The notes: generated by a model not told the origin, from the letters alone. 42,047 nt of DNA from an uncultured Coriobacteriales bacterium (GCA_934636245.1 CAKUAI010000024.1:1-42047), one strand, 5' to 3'; numbered from the stretch's first letter, positions 1 through 8,207 are shown. Translations and numbers: made by a program.

Positions 1-75
1 CCCTCCCGGGCCGGTTTTTCGGCGCCGGCGCGGGAGGGGCCGCGGCCGGAGGCTACTTGTTCATTGCTTTCCTAG
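1..75 (+). ncRNA. Partial structured-RNA-like element, copy 1
   Basis: The first 38 bases fold into a hairpin: CCCTCCC (1-7) pairs with GGGAGGG (32-38), and inside it GCCGGT (10-15) pairs with GCCGGC (24-29) around a T-rich loop. The same architecture and much of the sequence recur at 8274-8340, including the inner stem, the TTTT loop and a downstream TTGTTCATTG. The loop-closing pair is T-G here and T-A in the other copy, so the stem is kept while bases change. The 5' part lies outside the window. Family unknown; strand inferred from the other copy and from the terminator that follows. Confidence 0.4.
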
Positions 76-82
76 GCTCATG

Positions 83-136
83 GGGCCCGGATTTCGAAGC
101 CAACCTCTGGCAGAAATCCGGGCCCTTCTTTTTTTG
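83..136 (+). terminator. Strong intrinsic terminator
   Basis: GGGCCCGGATTTC (83-95) pairs perfectly with GAAATCCGGGCCC (113-125) around a 17-nt loop and is followed by TTCTTTTTTT. It ends whatever is transcribed from the left, most simply the structured-RNA element at 1-75 or the gene beyond the window edge. It lies upstream of the Fic gene, so it could also work as an attenuator. Confidence 0.85.
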
Positions 137-236
137 AGGTCAGCTGGATACGCCAACCACCCCCACCCACAGGCGCTCCACATCGTCGGCTATACTGCAG
201 GGACAGCGCATGTACGGAGCGAAGGAGACGATGAGG

Positions 237-1202
237 ATGACCCCTTTCGACAGGGCTGGTGAGTTTTCGAGCGGCTACATTGCTCAACCGAGCCCCTCGT
301 CGCAGGCAAAGGCAAGATACTGGAAGACCGCCTTCGGCCTCCAGGCAGTCGACGGGCTGGCTCCATCCGAATACGTGCATGAACTTGCCAATTCCCATAC
401 GCGTGGCGACATCTCAATTGCCGAGGTAACGAGGGAACTCAACAGCTATTACGCACGTGGGTCGGTACCCCAGCAGCAGTCCCGCCGCACTGAGGAGGCC
501 GACAAGGTCAGCGCGCGCATCGTGGAGCTGCTGGGCGCAAGGGAGTTCGCCCTCGACCACGAGCTGCTCACGCACATCCATCGGCATCTGTTTCAAGATC
601 TTGACCCCGCAATGTATCATCCCGGGGCATATCGCACCGAATCCCTTGTCAAACTTGAGCCCGCGCTCAATGGCGACACCTTGCTGTACGGCGCCCCCAG
701 CCTTATCGAGCGGGCATTGGAAATTCTCTTCGCCAAAGAGCGCGACTATCAGTATGCGACGTACTCAGACGGCGGAGCGGGAATGTGCTATGCCGATTTC
801 TCCCATTTTGCCGGCTTTGTCTCCGACGTATGGTTCACGCATCCCTTCTGGGAGGGAAACACGAGGACGGTCGCCGTATTTTGCGAACTCTACCTCAACC
901 GCCTCGGCTTCGACCTAGACAACGGGCCTTTCGAGGCGCACGCATCCTTCTTCAGGAACGCCCTCGTGCGCGCGAACTATCGCAATCGCGGCGCCGGCGT
1001 CGACGTGGACTTCGACCCTCTTGTCACCTTTATCTCGCATGTGCTGGGAGAGGATGATGGCCCCCTGAACGAGGCCGACACGTATTGCCGCGCGCTCTTC
1101 GAACAGCCCGAACGCGTGCGCAACGTCGACCATGCCTTTGCGGCCCCCATGCAGCAGCAGCTCAAAGAGGCCGGCATAACCGAAGCCGTGCTGGCCCCGT
1201 AG
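237..1202 (+). CDS. Fic-domain protein (predicted AMP transferase)
   Basis: This Fic/DOC protein carries the core motif HPFWEGNTRTV about 200 residues in, matching HPFx[D/E]GNxR: the His is the general base and E/GN bind ATP-Mg. Upstream, GAYRTESL and YGAPSLIERAL fit the region before the motif and the target-docking flap. Fic enzymes usually transfer AMP to a hydroxyl on a target protein and often act as toxins. The start is uncertain: GAAGGAG at 221-227 suits the ATG at 237, while ATGs at 210 and 231 are in frame. No separate small antitoxin is seen beside it, and I could not identify a clear internal inhibitory helix motif. The gene stands alone, with decayed toxin-antitoxin debris downstream. 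Confidence 0.85.
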   Translation: MTPFDRAGEFSSGYIAQPSPSSQAKARYWKTAFGLQAVDGLAPSEYVHELANSHTRGDISIAEVTRELNSYYARGSVPQQQSRRTEEADKVSARIVELLGAREFALDHELLTHIHRHLFQDLDPAMYHPGAYRTESLVKLEPALNGDTLLYGAPSLIERALEILFAKERDYQYATYSDGGAGMCYADFSHFAGFVSDVWFTHPFWEGNTRTVAVFCELYLNRLGFDLDNGPFEAHASFFRNALVRANYRNRGAGVDVDFDPLVTFISHVLGEDDGPLNEADTYCRALFEQPERVRNVDHAFAAPMQQQLKEAGITEAVLAP

Positions 1203-1361
1203 GCAAGCTGCGGCGTGCGTCAGGCAAAGAAGCCTGCGGACCTCACCGAGGCAGTGCGGGCGAGATAAGCAGGTCGTCCCTCCCCAAAAAAACACCAGCG
1301 GGGCAGGTAGGGCAAACATAGACAGCCAAAGGAATGCTAAGCGGGGAGGGCTTTCGAGGCG

Positions 1362-1547
1362 TTATCCCAGCTTAAGTGCCATGCGAGATGTCCCTGGAAG
1401 CCTCATGAAACCGAAGTGCTCGTAGAAGGCAGCCGCATCGGGGCCCGTTGGGTCCACAACGAGGGCACGGGCGCCCGCGAGGCTTGCAACCTTCATCGCG
1501 TTCTGTATGGCATCGCAAAGCAACGACGCACCCAGGCCGGGTCCCCT
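1362..1547 (-). pseudogene. C-terminal fragment of a GNAT (TacT-like) toxin
   Basis: About 61 codons read as the second half of a GNAT acetyltransferase. An RGPGLGASLL acetyl-CoA pyrophosphate loop comes first, then a helix, ALVVDPTG, and the family tail AAAFYEHFGFMRLP. TacT-type toxins acetylate charged tRNA and end this way. The reading frame runs upstream into a dispersed repeat (1550-1584), so the N-terminal half is missing here. A matching TacT-like N-terminus lies at 7648-7695 on the same strand, and a TacA-like tail lies just before that. No start codon or ribosome site fits this piece alone, so it is called a pseudogene. Confidence 0.65.
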
Positions 1548-1549
1548 CT

Positions 1550-1584
1550 GGCAGCAGGACGAGTTTCGGAGTAGTTTTCCCGAG
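1550..1584 (-). repeat. Dispersed intergenic repeat, copy A
   Basis: These 35 bases match positions 8002-8036 at 33 of 35 positions. The shared core is GGCAG, five variable bases, then CGAGTTTCGGAGTAGT. Further copies occur at 8043-8068 (same orientation) and 8208-8233 (inverted). This copy abuts the broken end of the GNAT fragment. Confidence 0.8.
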
Positions 1585-1593
1585 TGCTTCTTA

Positions 1594-1609
1594 TCAAATC
1601 TAGATTTGA
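1594..1609. promoter_or_regulatory. 16-bp perfect palindrome upstream of the AAA/nuclease gene
   Basis: TCAAATCTAGATTTGA is self-complementary and sits in an AT-rich patch of otherwise GC-rich DNA, about 170 bases before the ATG at 1778. It could be a repressor site or a remnant of a mobile element. Function is not shown by the sequence. Confidence 0.35.
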
Positions 1610-1777
1610 ATAGATGTAGCAGGAAAGATGAGATTTTGCCATGCTCAGGACGGGCCTTTGCGGCCGGAGCAGGCAGGGCCGGAGCAGGTGGGCATTTTGG
1701 ACGATTCGGCGACGAGAAACAGTAGGCCGGCCCGTGGTACACTCCTGCACAGATGACTCAAAGAGGAGGCATAGAAG

Positions 1778-3349
1778 ATGGGCGAGGCGGCTGCAACACG
1801 CAGGTATCCAGTTGGGATTCAGACGTTCAGCGACATTCGCGAGAACGGGTATCTCTACATCGACAAGACACCGCTTATCTATGCGCTTGCGCATGGATCG
1901 GGAAAGACTTACTTCCTGAGTCGTCCGCGCCGCTTCGGCAAGTCGCTGCTGCTCTCCACCATGCAGGCGTATTTCGAGGGACGCCGCGAACTCTTCGACG
2001 GCCTCGCGATTGCGCAGATGGAAACCGAGTGGGAGGCGCACCCCGTCATCCGCGTGGACCTCTCCACCGTGAAGACCGAGGACACCGGTCAGCTTGCGGA
2101 GCTGTTCGATGTCGTCCTGCGCAACTTTGAGGAGACTTGGGGCAGAGACGACCGCGATGTCACCCCCGGCTCGCGCCTCATGGCACTCATCAAGGCTGCC
2201 GCAGCCCAAACCGGCAAGCAAGCCATCGTCCTCATCGACGAGTACGACGCCCCACTTCTCAACGTAGCGCACGACCCCGAGAAGCTCCGCGAGTTCCGCA
2301 TGGTCATGCGCGAATTTTTCGCCCCGCTCAAGGCATGCGACGAGTTCCTGCGCTTCGTCTTCCTCACCGGCATCACCAAGTTCAGCCAGCTGCCCATCTT
2401 CAGCGAGCTTAACAACCTGCAGAACATCAGTCTCGACCCCCGCTTCGCCGCCATCTGCGGCATCACGCAAGACGAGCTGTGCGGCCAGATGACACCTGAC
2501 GTCGACGCACTGGCTGCAGCACTGGACACCACGCCAACGGAGGCGCTTGCCAGGCTCAAGGCCAACTACGACGGCTACCATTTCAGCGAGGGGTCGCCTG
2601 ACATCTACAACCCGTTCAGTCTGCTTAGCTCTTTTGCCTCCGGCAAGATTGCCTCCTACTGGTTTGGCAGCGGCACTCCCACCGTGCTCATCAACCTGCT
2701 TCAGGAAAGCAACTGGGAAATAGGCGACCTTGAGGGGCGCGAGGCCGACGAGGACGAATTCGACGCCCCAACTGAGGACATGCCCACGCCACTACCCATG
2801 CTTTACCAGGCCGGATATCTCACCATCAAGAGCTACGACCCGCTCACGTGCTCCTACACACTTGGCATCCCCAACGCCGAGGTCGCGCGCGGTCTCTCGA
2901 AATCCCTGGTGAGGTGGGCGGCCGGGGCGCAGGTCGGCGAATTCAACGGGCTGGTGCGCACCATCTCGCGCAGTCTGCGGGCACACGACATGGAAGGCGC
3001 CCTCCGGACCACGAAGGCTTTCATGGCGGGGATGCCCTATCATCTGGGGTCGCACAGCGAGCGTGGTTTCCAGACGACGTTTTGGCTCATATTCACCCTG
3101 CTCGGAGCCCAAATCGAGACCGAGGTGAAGACGGCGACAGGCCGCGTGGACGCCGTAGTCAAAACCCCTGATGCCATCTATGTCGTGGAGTTCAAGTACG
3201 AGAAGTCCGCCCAGGAGGCCCTCGCGCAGATTAATGAGAAAGGCTATCTGCTCCCCTACGCCGCCGATGGCCGCAAACTCTACAAGGTCGGCGTCAACTT
3301 CTCTGAGAAGATGCAAACGATTGGGGAGTGGATTATCGAGGAAAGGTAA
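1778..3349 (+). CDS. AAA-ATPase-like / PD-(D/E)XK nuclease-superfamily protein
   Basis: The protein has 523 residues. The N-terminus (GIQTFSDIRENGYLYIDKT) is typical of the AAA-ATPase_like family. A Walker A-like loop RPRRFGKS follows near residue 50, and Walker B IVLIDEYDAPL near 150. The C-terminus has the PDDEXK_9 nuclease signature, with the D of GRVDAVV and the E-x-K of VVEFKY near 455-473. Such proteins are widespread in gut bacteria, often in many copies; their function is unproven, with defence or mobile-element roles suggested. Start chosen for the GAGGAGG about 10 bases upstream. It stands alone, between the GNAT fragment and a convergent reductase gene, and lies inside the segment that seems to interrupt a toxin-antitoxin module. 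Confidence 0.85.
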   Translation: MGEAAATRRYPVGIQTFSDIRENGYLYIDKTPLIYALAHGSGKTYFLSRPRRFGKSLLLSTMQAYFEGRRELFDGLAIAQMETEWEAHPVIRVDLSTVKTEDTGQLAELFDVVLRNFEETWGRDDRDVTPGSRLMALIKAAAAQTGKQAIVLIDEYDAPLLNVAHDPEKLREFRMVMREFFAPLKACDEFLRFVFLTGITKFSQLPIFSELNNLQNISLDPRFAAICGITQDELCGQMTPDVDALAAALDTTPTEALARLKANYDGYHFSEGSPDIYNPFSLLSSFASGKIASYWFGSGTPTVLINLLQESNWEIGDLEGREADEDEFDAPTEDMPTPLPMLYQAGYLTIKSYDPLTCSYTLGIPNAEVARGLSKSLVRWAAGAQVGEFNGLVRTISRSLRAHDMEGALRTTKAFMAGMPYHLGSHSERGFQTTFWLIFTLLGAQIETEVKTATGRVDAVVKTPDAIYVVEFKYEKSAQEALAQINEKGYLLPYAADGRKLYKVGVNFSEKMQTIGEWIIEER

Positions 3350-3468
3350 GGTCGCAAATTCCTCCACACACATACCGCAGGGTTGGCGTCATATCACGCC
3401 AGACATCGCAACTTCGACAAGGTTATCCGGCCTATTAAATGACAAGGGCGGGACAGTCGAATAAAAGA

Positions 3469-3502
3469 GACGGCTCGCCCGGTTAAAACCAGACGAGCCG
3501 TC
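3469..3502 (-). terminator. Terminator between convergent genes
   Basis: GACGGCTCG (3469-3477) pairs with CGAGCCGTC (3494-3502). Read on the minus strand, the hairpin is followed by TCTTTTATT, so it mainly terminates the reductase gene ending at 3564. The plus side lacks a T-run. Confidence 0.7.
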
Positions 3503-3563
3503 AGGCAACGCTCAGCTATTCACCGTTGTCTCGCATCAACTCGAGACGAAAACTGCATTCGGC

Positions 3564-5801
3564 CTAAAGCTTTCGACCGCACAGGTTGCCGGCAGCGATA
3601 GCCTCAGCAATGTTGAAAGGCTTGTCCGCATCGCCAATCACATACGTTTCGGCCACGCTCGTCTCATCGGCCAGGCTGGCGTTGGGAAGCATGTCCATGC
3701 CCTCAACAACGGCGTCGCAGGCAATCGTAATATCGCACCCTGCGTCACCTGCAATAGTCACGGTACCGTCACCGATGGCAGTCACCGCGGCGTTGGGCCA
3801 CACGCGCATACCGCGAGCATACAGCATGGGCATAACGAACGTCTTGACCCAGTTGGACTGGCCCTTGTCCACAGCAGCCAGCGGATCGGGCGTTACCATA
3901 GTGACATTGGTGCCATGAGCCTGGAGCCAAAGCGCGGCGTCAACGGCTTGGGCATTGCTGCCTACGATGGTGACATTCTTGCCCTCGAGGCCGGCAAACA
4001 TGAACTGATCGAGCGCGACAACAGGCGTGGAGTCGCTGCCTTCCACGACAAGCTTATCGCGCACGCCGCCCGCAGCCACGACAAGTGCGTCGGGAGCCTT
4101 CTGCGCCACGACATCGGCCGTGACCTCGCAGTTGAGCTCCACCGTCACGCCGGCAAGCTCAAGCTGCTTCTGCAGGTAGGCGTTGAGGTCGTCGAGATTC
4201 TCGTGCGGGCCCTTCACCGCAGAAGCGAACGTCAAAAGACCGCCGAGCATACCCGACTTCTCGGCAAGCGTGACGTTGTGCCCGCGCAAGGCCGCCACGC
4301 GCGCGGCCTCCATGCCGGCAGGGCCGCCGCCCACGACGAGCACGTTCTTGGGACCGCCTGCGAGCTCGGGCAGGTCAAAGCCCTCGGGCATAGCATCGCG
4401 GTAAGCACGCTGCGTGCAAGCGTTTACGCGGCAATGCTCGTAAATGTTGCCCTCGGTGTCGTAATCAAAATGGCAGTGCATGCAGCGTGTGCACGGCGCA
4501 ATCTCGTCGATCTTTCCATCGTGCAGCTTGTTGACGTAGTCTGGGTCAACAGTAAGAGGACGCGTCATGAGGTAGAAGTCAGCCATGCCCTCTGCAAGCG
4601 CGTTCTCAAAATAATCAGGCGCGTGGGCCGGATCCATATACGTGACGGCACCTACAGGAATAGAGACGGCCGTCTTGAACTCGCGAGCAACGCCGAGCAT
4701 CATGCCAGCGCCGCCATGCTCAGCGAGCAGCTTGCCCTGCCAGTGACGCTTAAAGTCAAACTGCGTGCCATAGGCCGTAGTGCCGTCAATGCCGTACCCC
4801 GTGAAATAAAGGTCGCTAGCAAACTGGCACACATGCATACCGAGCGGCCCCAGGCGCACATGCAAGGAATTGGCACCAGCAGCCTCGAGGCACTTGGCGA
4901 TTTCGAGGTTCTCCTCGACCGTAGTCATGAGCGTGGAGTCGCCCAGGTTAGTGTCGTTCTCCTCGATGCCGTTGATGAGCACCTGCACGGGGAAATCTTG
5001 CCCACAAGCTTCCTTGATGCTCTGAATCATCTCGCACACAAAGCGGGCGCGATTCTCAAAGCTCTGGGGACCATACTCGTCATCGCGCTTGTTGCGCATG
5101 CGTGAGAAGAACGACTGGCCAATGTTGTTGCCCGCAGCGTTAATCTCAACAGCATCCCAACCAAGGTCCTGGAGCTGCTTGGCGAAGTTGGCCGCATCTT
5201 GCTGGAGGGTATGAATCTCATCGATCGTCATATCGCCAGCCACGGCCGAGGCAAACGAGCCCGAAGCCGTCTGCTGCGTGCCGCTAAACGGAATACCCAT
5301 GCAAGAGATTTGGTAACCGATGTGACCTCCCTCTTCGTGAATCGCATCGGCGAGTTCCTTCAGCGGGGCAGTGTCCATGGGCACACCGCGCGTCATGGGG
5401 AAGTGCTCGTACTTGTCCACAAAGTCCTCGACCCACACCATATCCACGCCGCCATGGGCAAAGGCGCGATAGTAGGCCACGCATTCTTCGTTGTTCTTGC
5501 CCGTATCGGAGCCTGCAGCCGACTTCACGATACGGTTCTTAATCTCGAGGCCACCAAACTGCCAAGGAGAAAACAGCGTGGCGAAATCGGTGGTGTTGGA
5601 ACGCCAACCCTCTCCCGCCGCAGCGTACTCTTGAGCATTCATCTGCGCCGGAGCAATCAGGCCCTCAGCAGCAGAGGCCCCATCGGCCCTGGCCTGCACG
5701 GGCGCATTCGTGGTGCCCACCACGCCAGAAAGTGCTACCAGTCCGCCAGCAACCGCAGCGCCGCCCGCAACAAAGCCGCGCCTCGTCACACGTGCATTCA
5801 T
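3564..5801 (-). CDS. Tat-exported Old Yellow Enzyme-like flavin / Fe-S reductase
   Basis: The 745-residue protein resembles 2,4-dienoyl-CoA reductase: FMN TIM barrel, Fe-S cysteines, then FAD and pyridine-nucleotide folds. It begins with a Tat signal (TRRGFVAG, R7-R8, then a hydrophobic stretch). The cluster cysteines CTRCMHC, EHC and NAC lie near residue 435. The FAD loop VVGGGPAGMEAA near 485 is intact. Two oddities are visible. The usual substrate-binding H-x-x-H is replaced in EINAAGNN. The second Rossmann loop reads IVGSNAQAVDAA instead of GxGxxG, so NAD(P)H binding looks lost, which fits work outside the cytoplasm. AAGGAGG precedes the ATG by 5 bases. It is divergent from the LuxR gene at 6036, its likely regulator. 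Substrate unknown. Confidence 0.85.
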   Translation of the reverse strand: MNARVTRRGFVAGGAAVAGGLVALSGVVGTTNAPVQARADGASAAEGLIAPAQMNAQEYAAAGEGWRSNTTDFATLFSPWQFGGLEIKNRIVKSAAGSDTGKNNEECVAYYRAFAHGGVDMVWVEDFVDKYEHFPMTRGVPMDTAPLKELADAIHEEGGHIGYQISCMGIPFSGTQQTASGSFASAVAGDMTIDEIHTLQQDAANFAKQLQDLGWDAVEINAAGNNIGQSFFSRMRNKRDDEYGPQSFENRARFVCEMIQSIKEACGQDFPVQVLINGIEENDTNLGDSTLMTTVEENLEIAKCLEAAGANSLHVRLGPLGMHVCQFASDLYFTGYGIDGTTAYGTQFDFKRHWQGKLLAEHGGAGMMLGVAREFKTAVSIPVGAVTYMDPAHAPDYFENALAEGMADFYLMTRPLTVDPDYVNKLHDGKIDEIAPCTRCMHCHFDYDTEGNIYEHCRVNACTQRAYRDAMPEGFDLPELAGGPKNVLVVGGGPAGMEAARVAALRGHNVTLAEKSGMLGGLLTFASAVKGPHENLDDLNAYLQKQLELAGVTVELNCEVTADVVAQKAPDALVVAAGGVRDKLVVEGSDSTPVVALDQFMFAGLEGKNVTIVGSNAQAVDAALWLQAHGTNVTMVTPDPLAAVDKGQSNWVKTFVMPMLYARGMRVWPNAAVTAIGDGTVTIAGDAGCDITIACDAVVEGMDMLPNASLADETSVAETYVIGDADKPFNIAEAIAAGNLCGRKL

Positions 5802-5962
5802 ACTGCCTCCTTCTCCAGCAGGCGCACGACAGTCCCCAATAAGCTGCCCGCCAACCTGCGACTGACTGGCAGCCTAATTCACGGCCCACAAGCATGCCCA
5901 CATCTTCGATGTAGTCACTTGCCCCGATTAGGTTTGGCGCCCCCCCACATCAAATGGGGAAT

Positions 5963-5998
5963 GGCCGGGAAATACAGTCACTCCCTCATTTCCTGGCC
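5963..5998. promoter_or_regulatory. Inverted repeat between the OYE-like gene and its LuxR gene
   Basis: GGCCGGGAAAT (5963-5973) faces ATTTCCTGGCC (5988-5998): 11-base arms with one G-T pair, arm centres 25 bases apart. It lies in the divergent promoter region, 38 bases before the GTG of the regulator. Both the spacing and position suit a dimeric HTH protein binding site. There is no T-run after it, so it is unlikely to be a terminator. Confidence 0.45.
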
Positions 5999-6035
5999 TG
6001 TGCTACCATGACGTTCTGACAAAGGGGGACGGGAA

Positions 6036-7523
6036 GTGAAACGGCAGGCAAGCACACAGGGCACCGTCATGTTAGGTGGCTTTTCCATAATGCCGATACT
6101 AGGAATCTGTGCGTTCCGCGTCTCGGCATGGTCGGTGTTCGGCAGTTCCTACATCGACTACACGCCCGAGGCCTTTTCCATCTCGCGCCTGGCGCAGCTC
6201 CTTGGCATTCTTGCCATAATGCTTGTTTCCACACGTTGGGCAATCTCGCGCAAAACACAACTGGCAGGCATTGCCTGCGCAACTCTTGGAATGACGGCCG
6301 GAGCAGCAATGTGTTTGGCGTGCACCGACCCAACCTCCGCACTTTTTACTGGAGCCCGTCTCTTTCATGGTGCATGCTCTGCCGTGCTCATAATGGGATG
6401 GGGCGCCTACACATGCGACCTCGAACCTCGCAAGACTGCCATTTACGTGTCCCTTGCTTTTGTGTTATACGGCACTGTCTCTTTTGGCCTGCAGGGGTCG
6501 GGAGCGGCCCTGAGCGGCCTTGTTGCCATCGGCTCGCCGCTCCTGGCAGGGCTGCTGCTCTGCGTCGCGCCCCGACCCGCGGATGCCTCAGCCACGCATA
6601 CCGACGCAAACACCGAAAGCACCATACCGCGCGCATACAAGCAAAAGGGCGTCCTTCGCAACATCGATTGGGGCCCGGCAATAATGTTGCTCGCCTGCTG
6701 CATTGTCTGCTCCATAAGCGACCTTCTGGTTGCCCCGATGAGGGGCGGCACGTCTGCCTACACTGTCAACGCCTTCCGAGTACTCGCGTTCCTCGTCCTT
6801 GCCTGCGTTTTCTGCACGTGGGTATTCGGGCTTCGTCGAGATGACCCCGACCAACTCTGGCCACTCTACTCATGCACGGTTTTCTTTGGCTTGCTTGGCT
6901 TCTCGTCGTTCTCCTTCGTAAACCCCATCGCATCGTTGAGCTTCATGCAGGCAACCCAAGACTGCATCATGCTGTTTGCCTGGGTTTTCGTGGCAGGCAC
7001 CTGTTACCGGCAGCGTCTGCCACGCCTCATCGCCTTTGGCGTGGGAACAACGCTGTACATGCGGACCGACATCGTTTCAAACATTCTGACTCTTCTCGGA
7101 ATCCATCTTGACAGGGCCGATGATGCCGCAGCGGTCGCGCTCAGTTTCGCCATGGCAGCCGCACTCATCGTGTACACAGTCATACTTTTGGGCAGAAAGA
7201 TTTGGGGAGGGAAATCCAGCAGCGAGGACATTGGCGGGAGTTCGGCTTTAGCCGGCACACCAACAGACCTAGTGACCTGCGGGAGCAACGGCGTGGCAGC
7301 CAGCAGCACCGACAGCGATCTTTCATGGCTTGACCCCTACGACCTTTCAGCTCGCGAGAAGCAAGTTGTCAACCTGTTGCTACGCGGATACACCCTGCCT
7401 CAAGTGGGTGAGCGCCTTGGCGTGTCCTTAAACACCGCCCGATACTACGCCAAAGGCATCTATCGCAAGCTTGACATCCACAGCAAGGCCGAACTCATTG
7501 ACCTGGCAGAAGGAAGAAAATAA
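6036..7523 (+). CDS. LuxR-family regulator with polytopic membrane domain
   Basis: The 495-residue protein has about twelve hydrophobic helices through residue ~390, then a polar linker and a C-terminal LuxR HTH. The HTH is LSAREKQVVNLLLRGY, then LGVSLNTARYYAKGIYRKL, then HSKAELIDLAEG. This architecture is characteristic of Eggerthellaceae and is inferred to sense a small molecule through the membrane part. The GTG start follows AAGGGGG at 6022-6027; an internal ATG at 6069 is the alternative. It is divergent from the OYE-like reductase and probably controls it. Unlike the other LuxR proteins here, its recognition helix has ARYYAKG in place of the common TH-x-R pattern, so its site may differ. 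Confidence 0.85.
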   Translation: MKRQASTQGTVMLGGFSIMPILGICAFRVSAWSVFGSSYIDYTPEAFSISRLAQLLGILAIMLVSTRWAISRKTQLAGIACATLGMTAGAAMCLACTDPTSALFTGARLFHGACSAVLIMGWGAYTCDLEPRKTAIYVSLAFVLYGTVSFGLQGSGAALSGLVAIGSPLLAGLLLCVAPRPADASATHTDANTESTIPRAYKQKGVLRNIDWGPAIMLLACCIVCSISDLLVAPMRGGTSAYTVNAFRVLAFLVLACVFCTWVFGLRRDDPDQLWPLYSCTVFFGLLGFSSFSFVNPIASLSFMQATQDCIMLFAWVFVAGTCYRQRLPRLIAFGVGTTLYMRTDIVSNILTLLGIHLDRADDAAAVALSFAMAAALIVYTVILLGRKIWGGKSSSEDIGGSSALAGTPTDLVTCGSNGVAASSTDSDLSWLDPYDLSAREKQVVNLLLRGYTLPQVGERLGVSLNTARYYAKGIYRKLDIHSKAELIDLAEGRK

Positions 7524-7535
7524 GGCAATCCACGT

Positions 7536-7625
7536 ATCACCGGCAATACCCACGCCCGCAGCATCTACTCCAAGTGCGGCGTACACTCCCAGCGCGAGTT
7601 CATGGAGCTGCCCGACGAGAAGTAG
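7536..7625 (+). pseudogene. Remnant of a LuxR HTH C-terminus
   Basis: Thirty codons ending in TAG read GNTHARSIYSKCGVHSQREF and MELPDEK. This matches the last helix pair of the LuxR proteins in this window, for example HIYEKCGVHSRAELI in the 17271 gene. No domain or start precedes it, and it begins 13 bases after the intact regulator stops. It is best read as the last trace of a second, deleted LuxR regulator. Confidence 0.65.
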
Positions 7626-7647
7626 CGGTGGGCGGGCGAGGGGCAGT

Positions 7648-7695
7648 CTAATTGTCAACGATTTCATCGCCGCAGGTAAAACCTTCTATTCCCAC
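7648..7695 (-). pseudogene. N-terminal fragment of a GNAT (TacT-like) toxin
   Basis: A GTG overlapping the end of the TacA-like tail opens a frame reading MGIEGFTCGDEIVDN and then a stop. The F-x-CG...(V/L)DN pattern resembles the start of TacT-type toxins (F-x-CG-x-x-x-LD-x-WL). The overlap with the antitoxin stop is the normal layout of such modules. The rest of the toxin is absent here, but a fitting C-terminal half lies at 1362-1547. The match is short, so the call is tentative. Confidence 0.45.
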
Positions 7696-7880
7696 ACCGG
7701 CTTGCGAGCAAGGAGGTTTTGCGCTGCCTCGGGCATGGGGGCGGTGAGCATCGCGCAGAAGGCATCGAAGGCCTCAGGCGAGAGAGCGGTGGCCATTGCC
7801 TCGTCGATGTCGCGCCGTGCGCTCTCATCAAGATGCGCCATTGCAACAGCGCTGGTAGAAAATGTGTCCGACGAGATCGA
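7686..7880 (-). pseudogene. C-terminal fragment of a DUF1778/TacA-like antitoxin
   Basis: About 64 codons include MAHLDESARRDIDEA, LSPEAFDAFCAML, TAPMPEAA and LLARKPVWE. The L-S-x-x-x-F-x-x-F, P-rich, LL-R-x-P-W pattern is that of the toxin-binding tail of DUF1778 antitoxins. The N-terminal ribbon-helix-helix that would bind DNA is not recognisable. Upstream, the frame runs into the dispersed repeats at 8002-8068. TacA neutralises the tRNA-acetylating toxin TacT, and the toxin start follows at once (7648-7695). Confidence 0.55.
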
Positions 7881-8001
7881 CTGCGCTTGATTGCCGTCTC
7901 GCTCGCCATCGGAGACCGCTTCCGACGCAGGCCGCCCAGGACGAACACCCGCCTTACCGGATGGGACAAGGCGCGGCGCGGGGTCGGTCCTGGGACCTTT
8001 T

Positions 8002-8036
8002 GGCAGCAAAACGAGTTTCGGAGTAGTTTTCCCGAG
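8002..8036 (-). repeat. Dispersed intergenic repeat, copy B
   Basis: It is 33/35 identical to copy A at 1550-1584, including the trailing TTTTCCCGAG. It is followed 41 bases on by copy D, forming a two-unit tandem upstream of the TacA-like fragment. Confidence 0.8.
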
Positions 8037-8042
8037 CGCGTT

Positions 8043-8068
8043 GGCAGACAAACGAGTTTCGGAGTAGT
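8043..8068 (-). repeat. Dispersed intergenic repeat, copy D (tandem to B)
   Basis: It contains GGCAG, a five-base spacer and CGAGTTTCGGAGTAGT (8053-8068), at a 41-base period from copy B. Similarity to A and B stops after this core. With copy C it forms the ends of a 191-bp inverted-repeat structure. Confidence 0.75.
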
Positions 8069-8141
8069 CAAAACGCCCTCTGGGTGTCCTGGGAACCTTT
8101 TTCAAGGGAATCTGAGACCTTAAAAGGGCTGACCTCCATCT

Positions 8142-8165
8142 ATTCTGTTGTTAAAACAACAGAAT
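8142..8165. repeat. Perfect 11-bp inverted repeat with AA centre
   Basis: ATTCTGTTGTT and AACAACAGAAT flank AA. It is AT-rich, lacks a T-run after it, and lies near the middle of the segment bounded by the inverted repeat copies D and C. It could be an operator, or the internal palindrome of a miniature mobile element. Confidence 0.55.
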
Positions 8166-8207
8166 CCCACGCCATGCACGACTGGACAGCGCTCTCGTTC
8201 AGAAATC

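Noticed and set aside
8002..8068. Two-unit repeat as a CRISPR array
   Set aside because: There are only two units with a 41-base period, other copies are scattered or inverted, and no cas genes are present.
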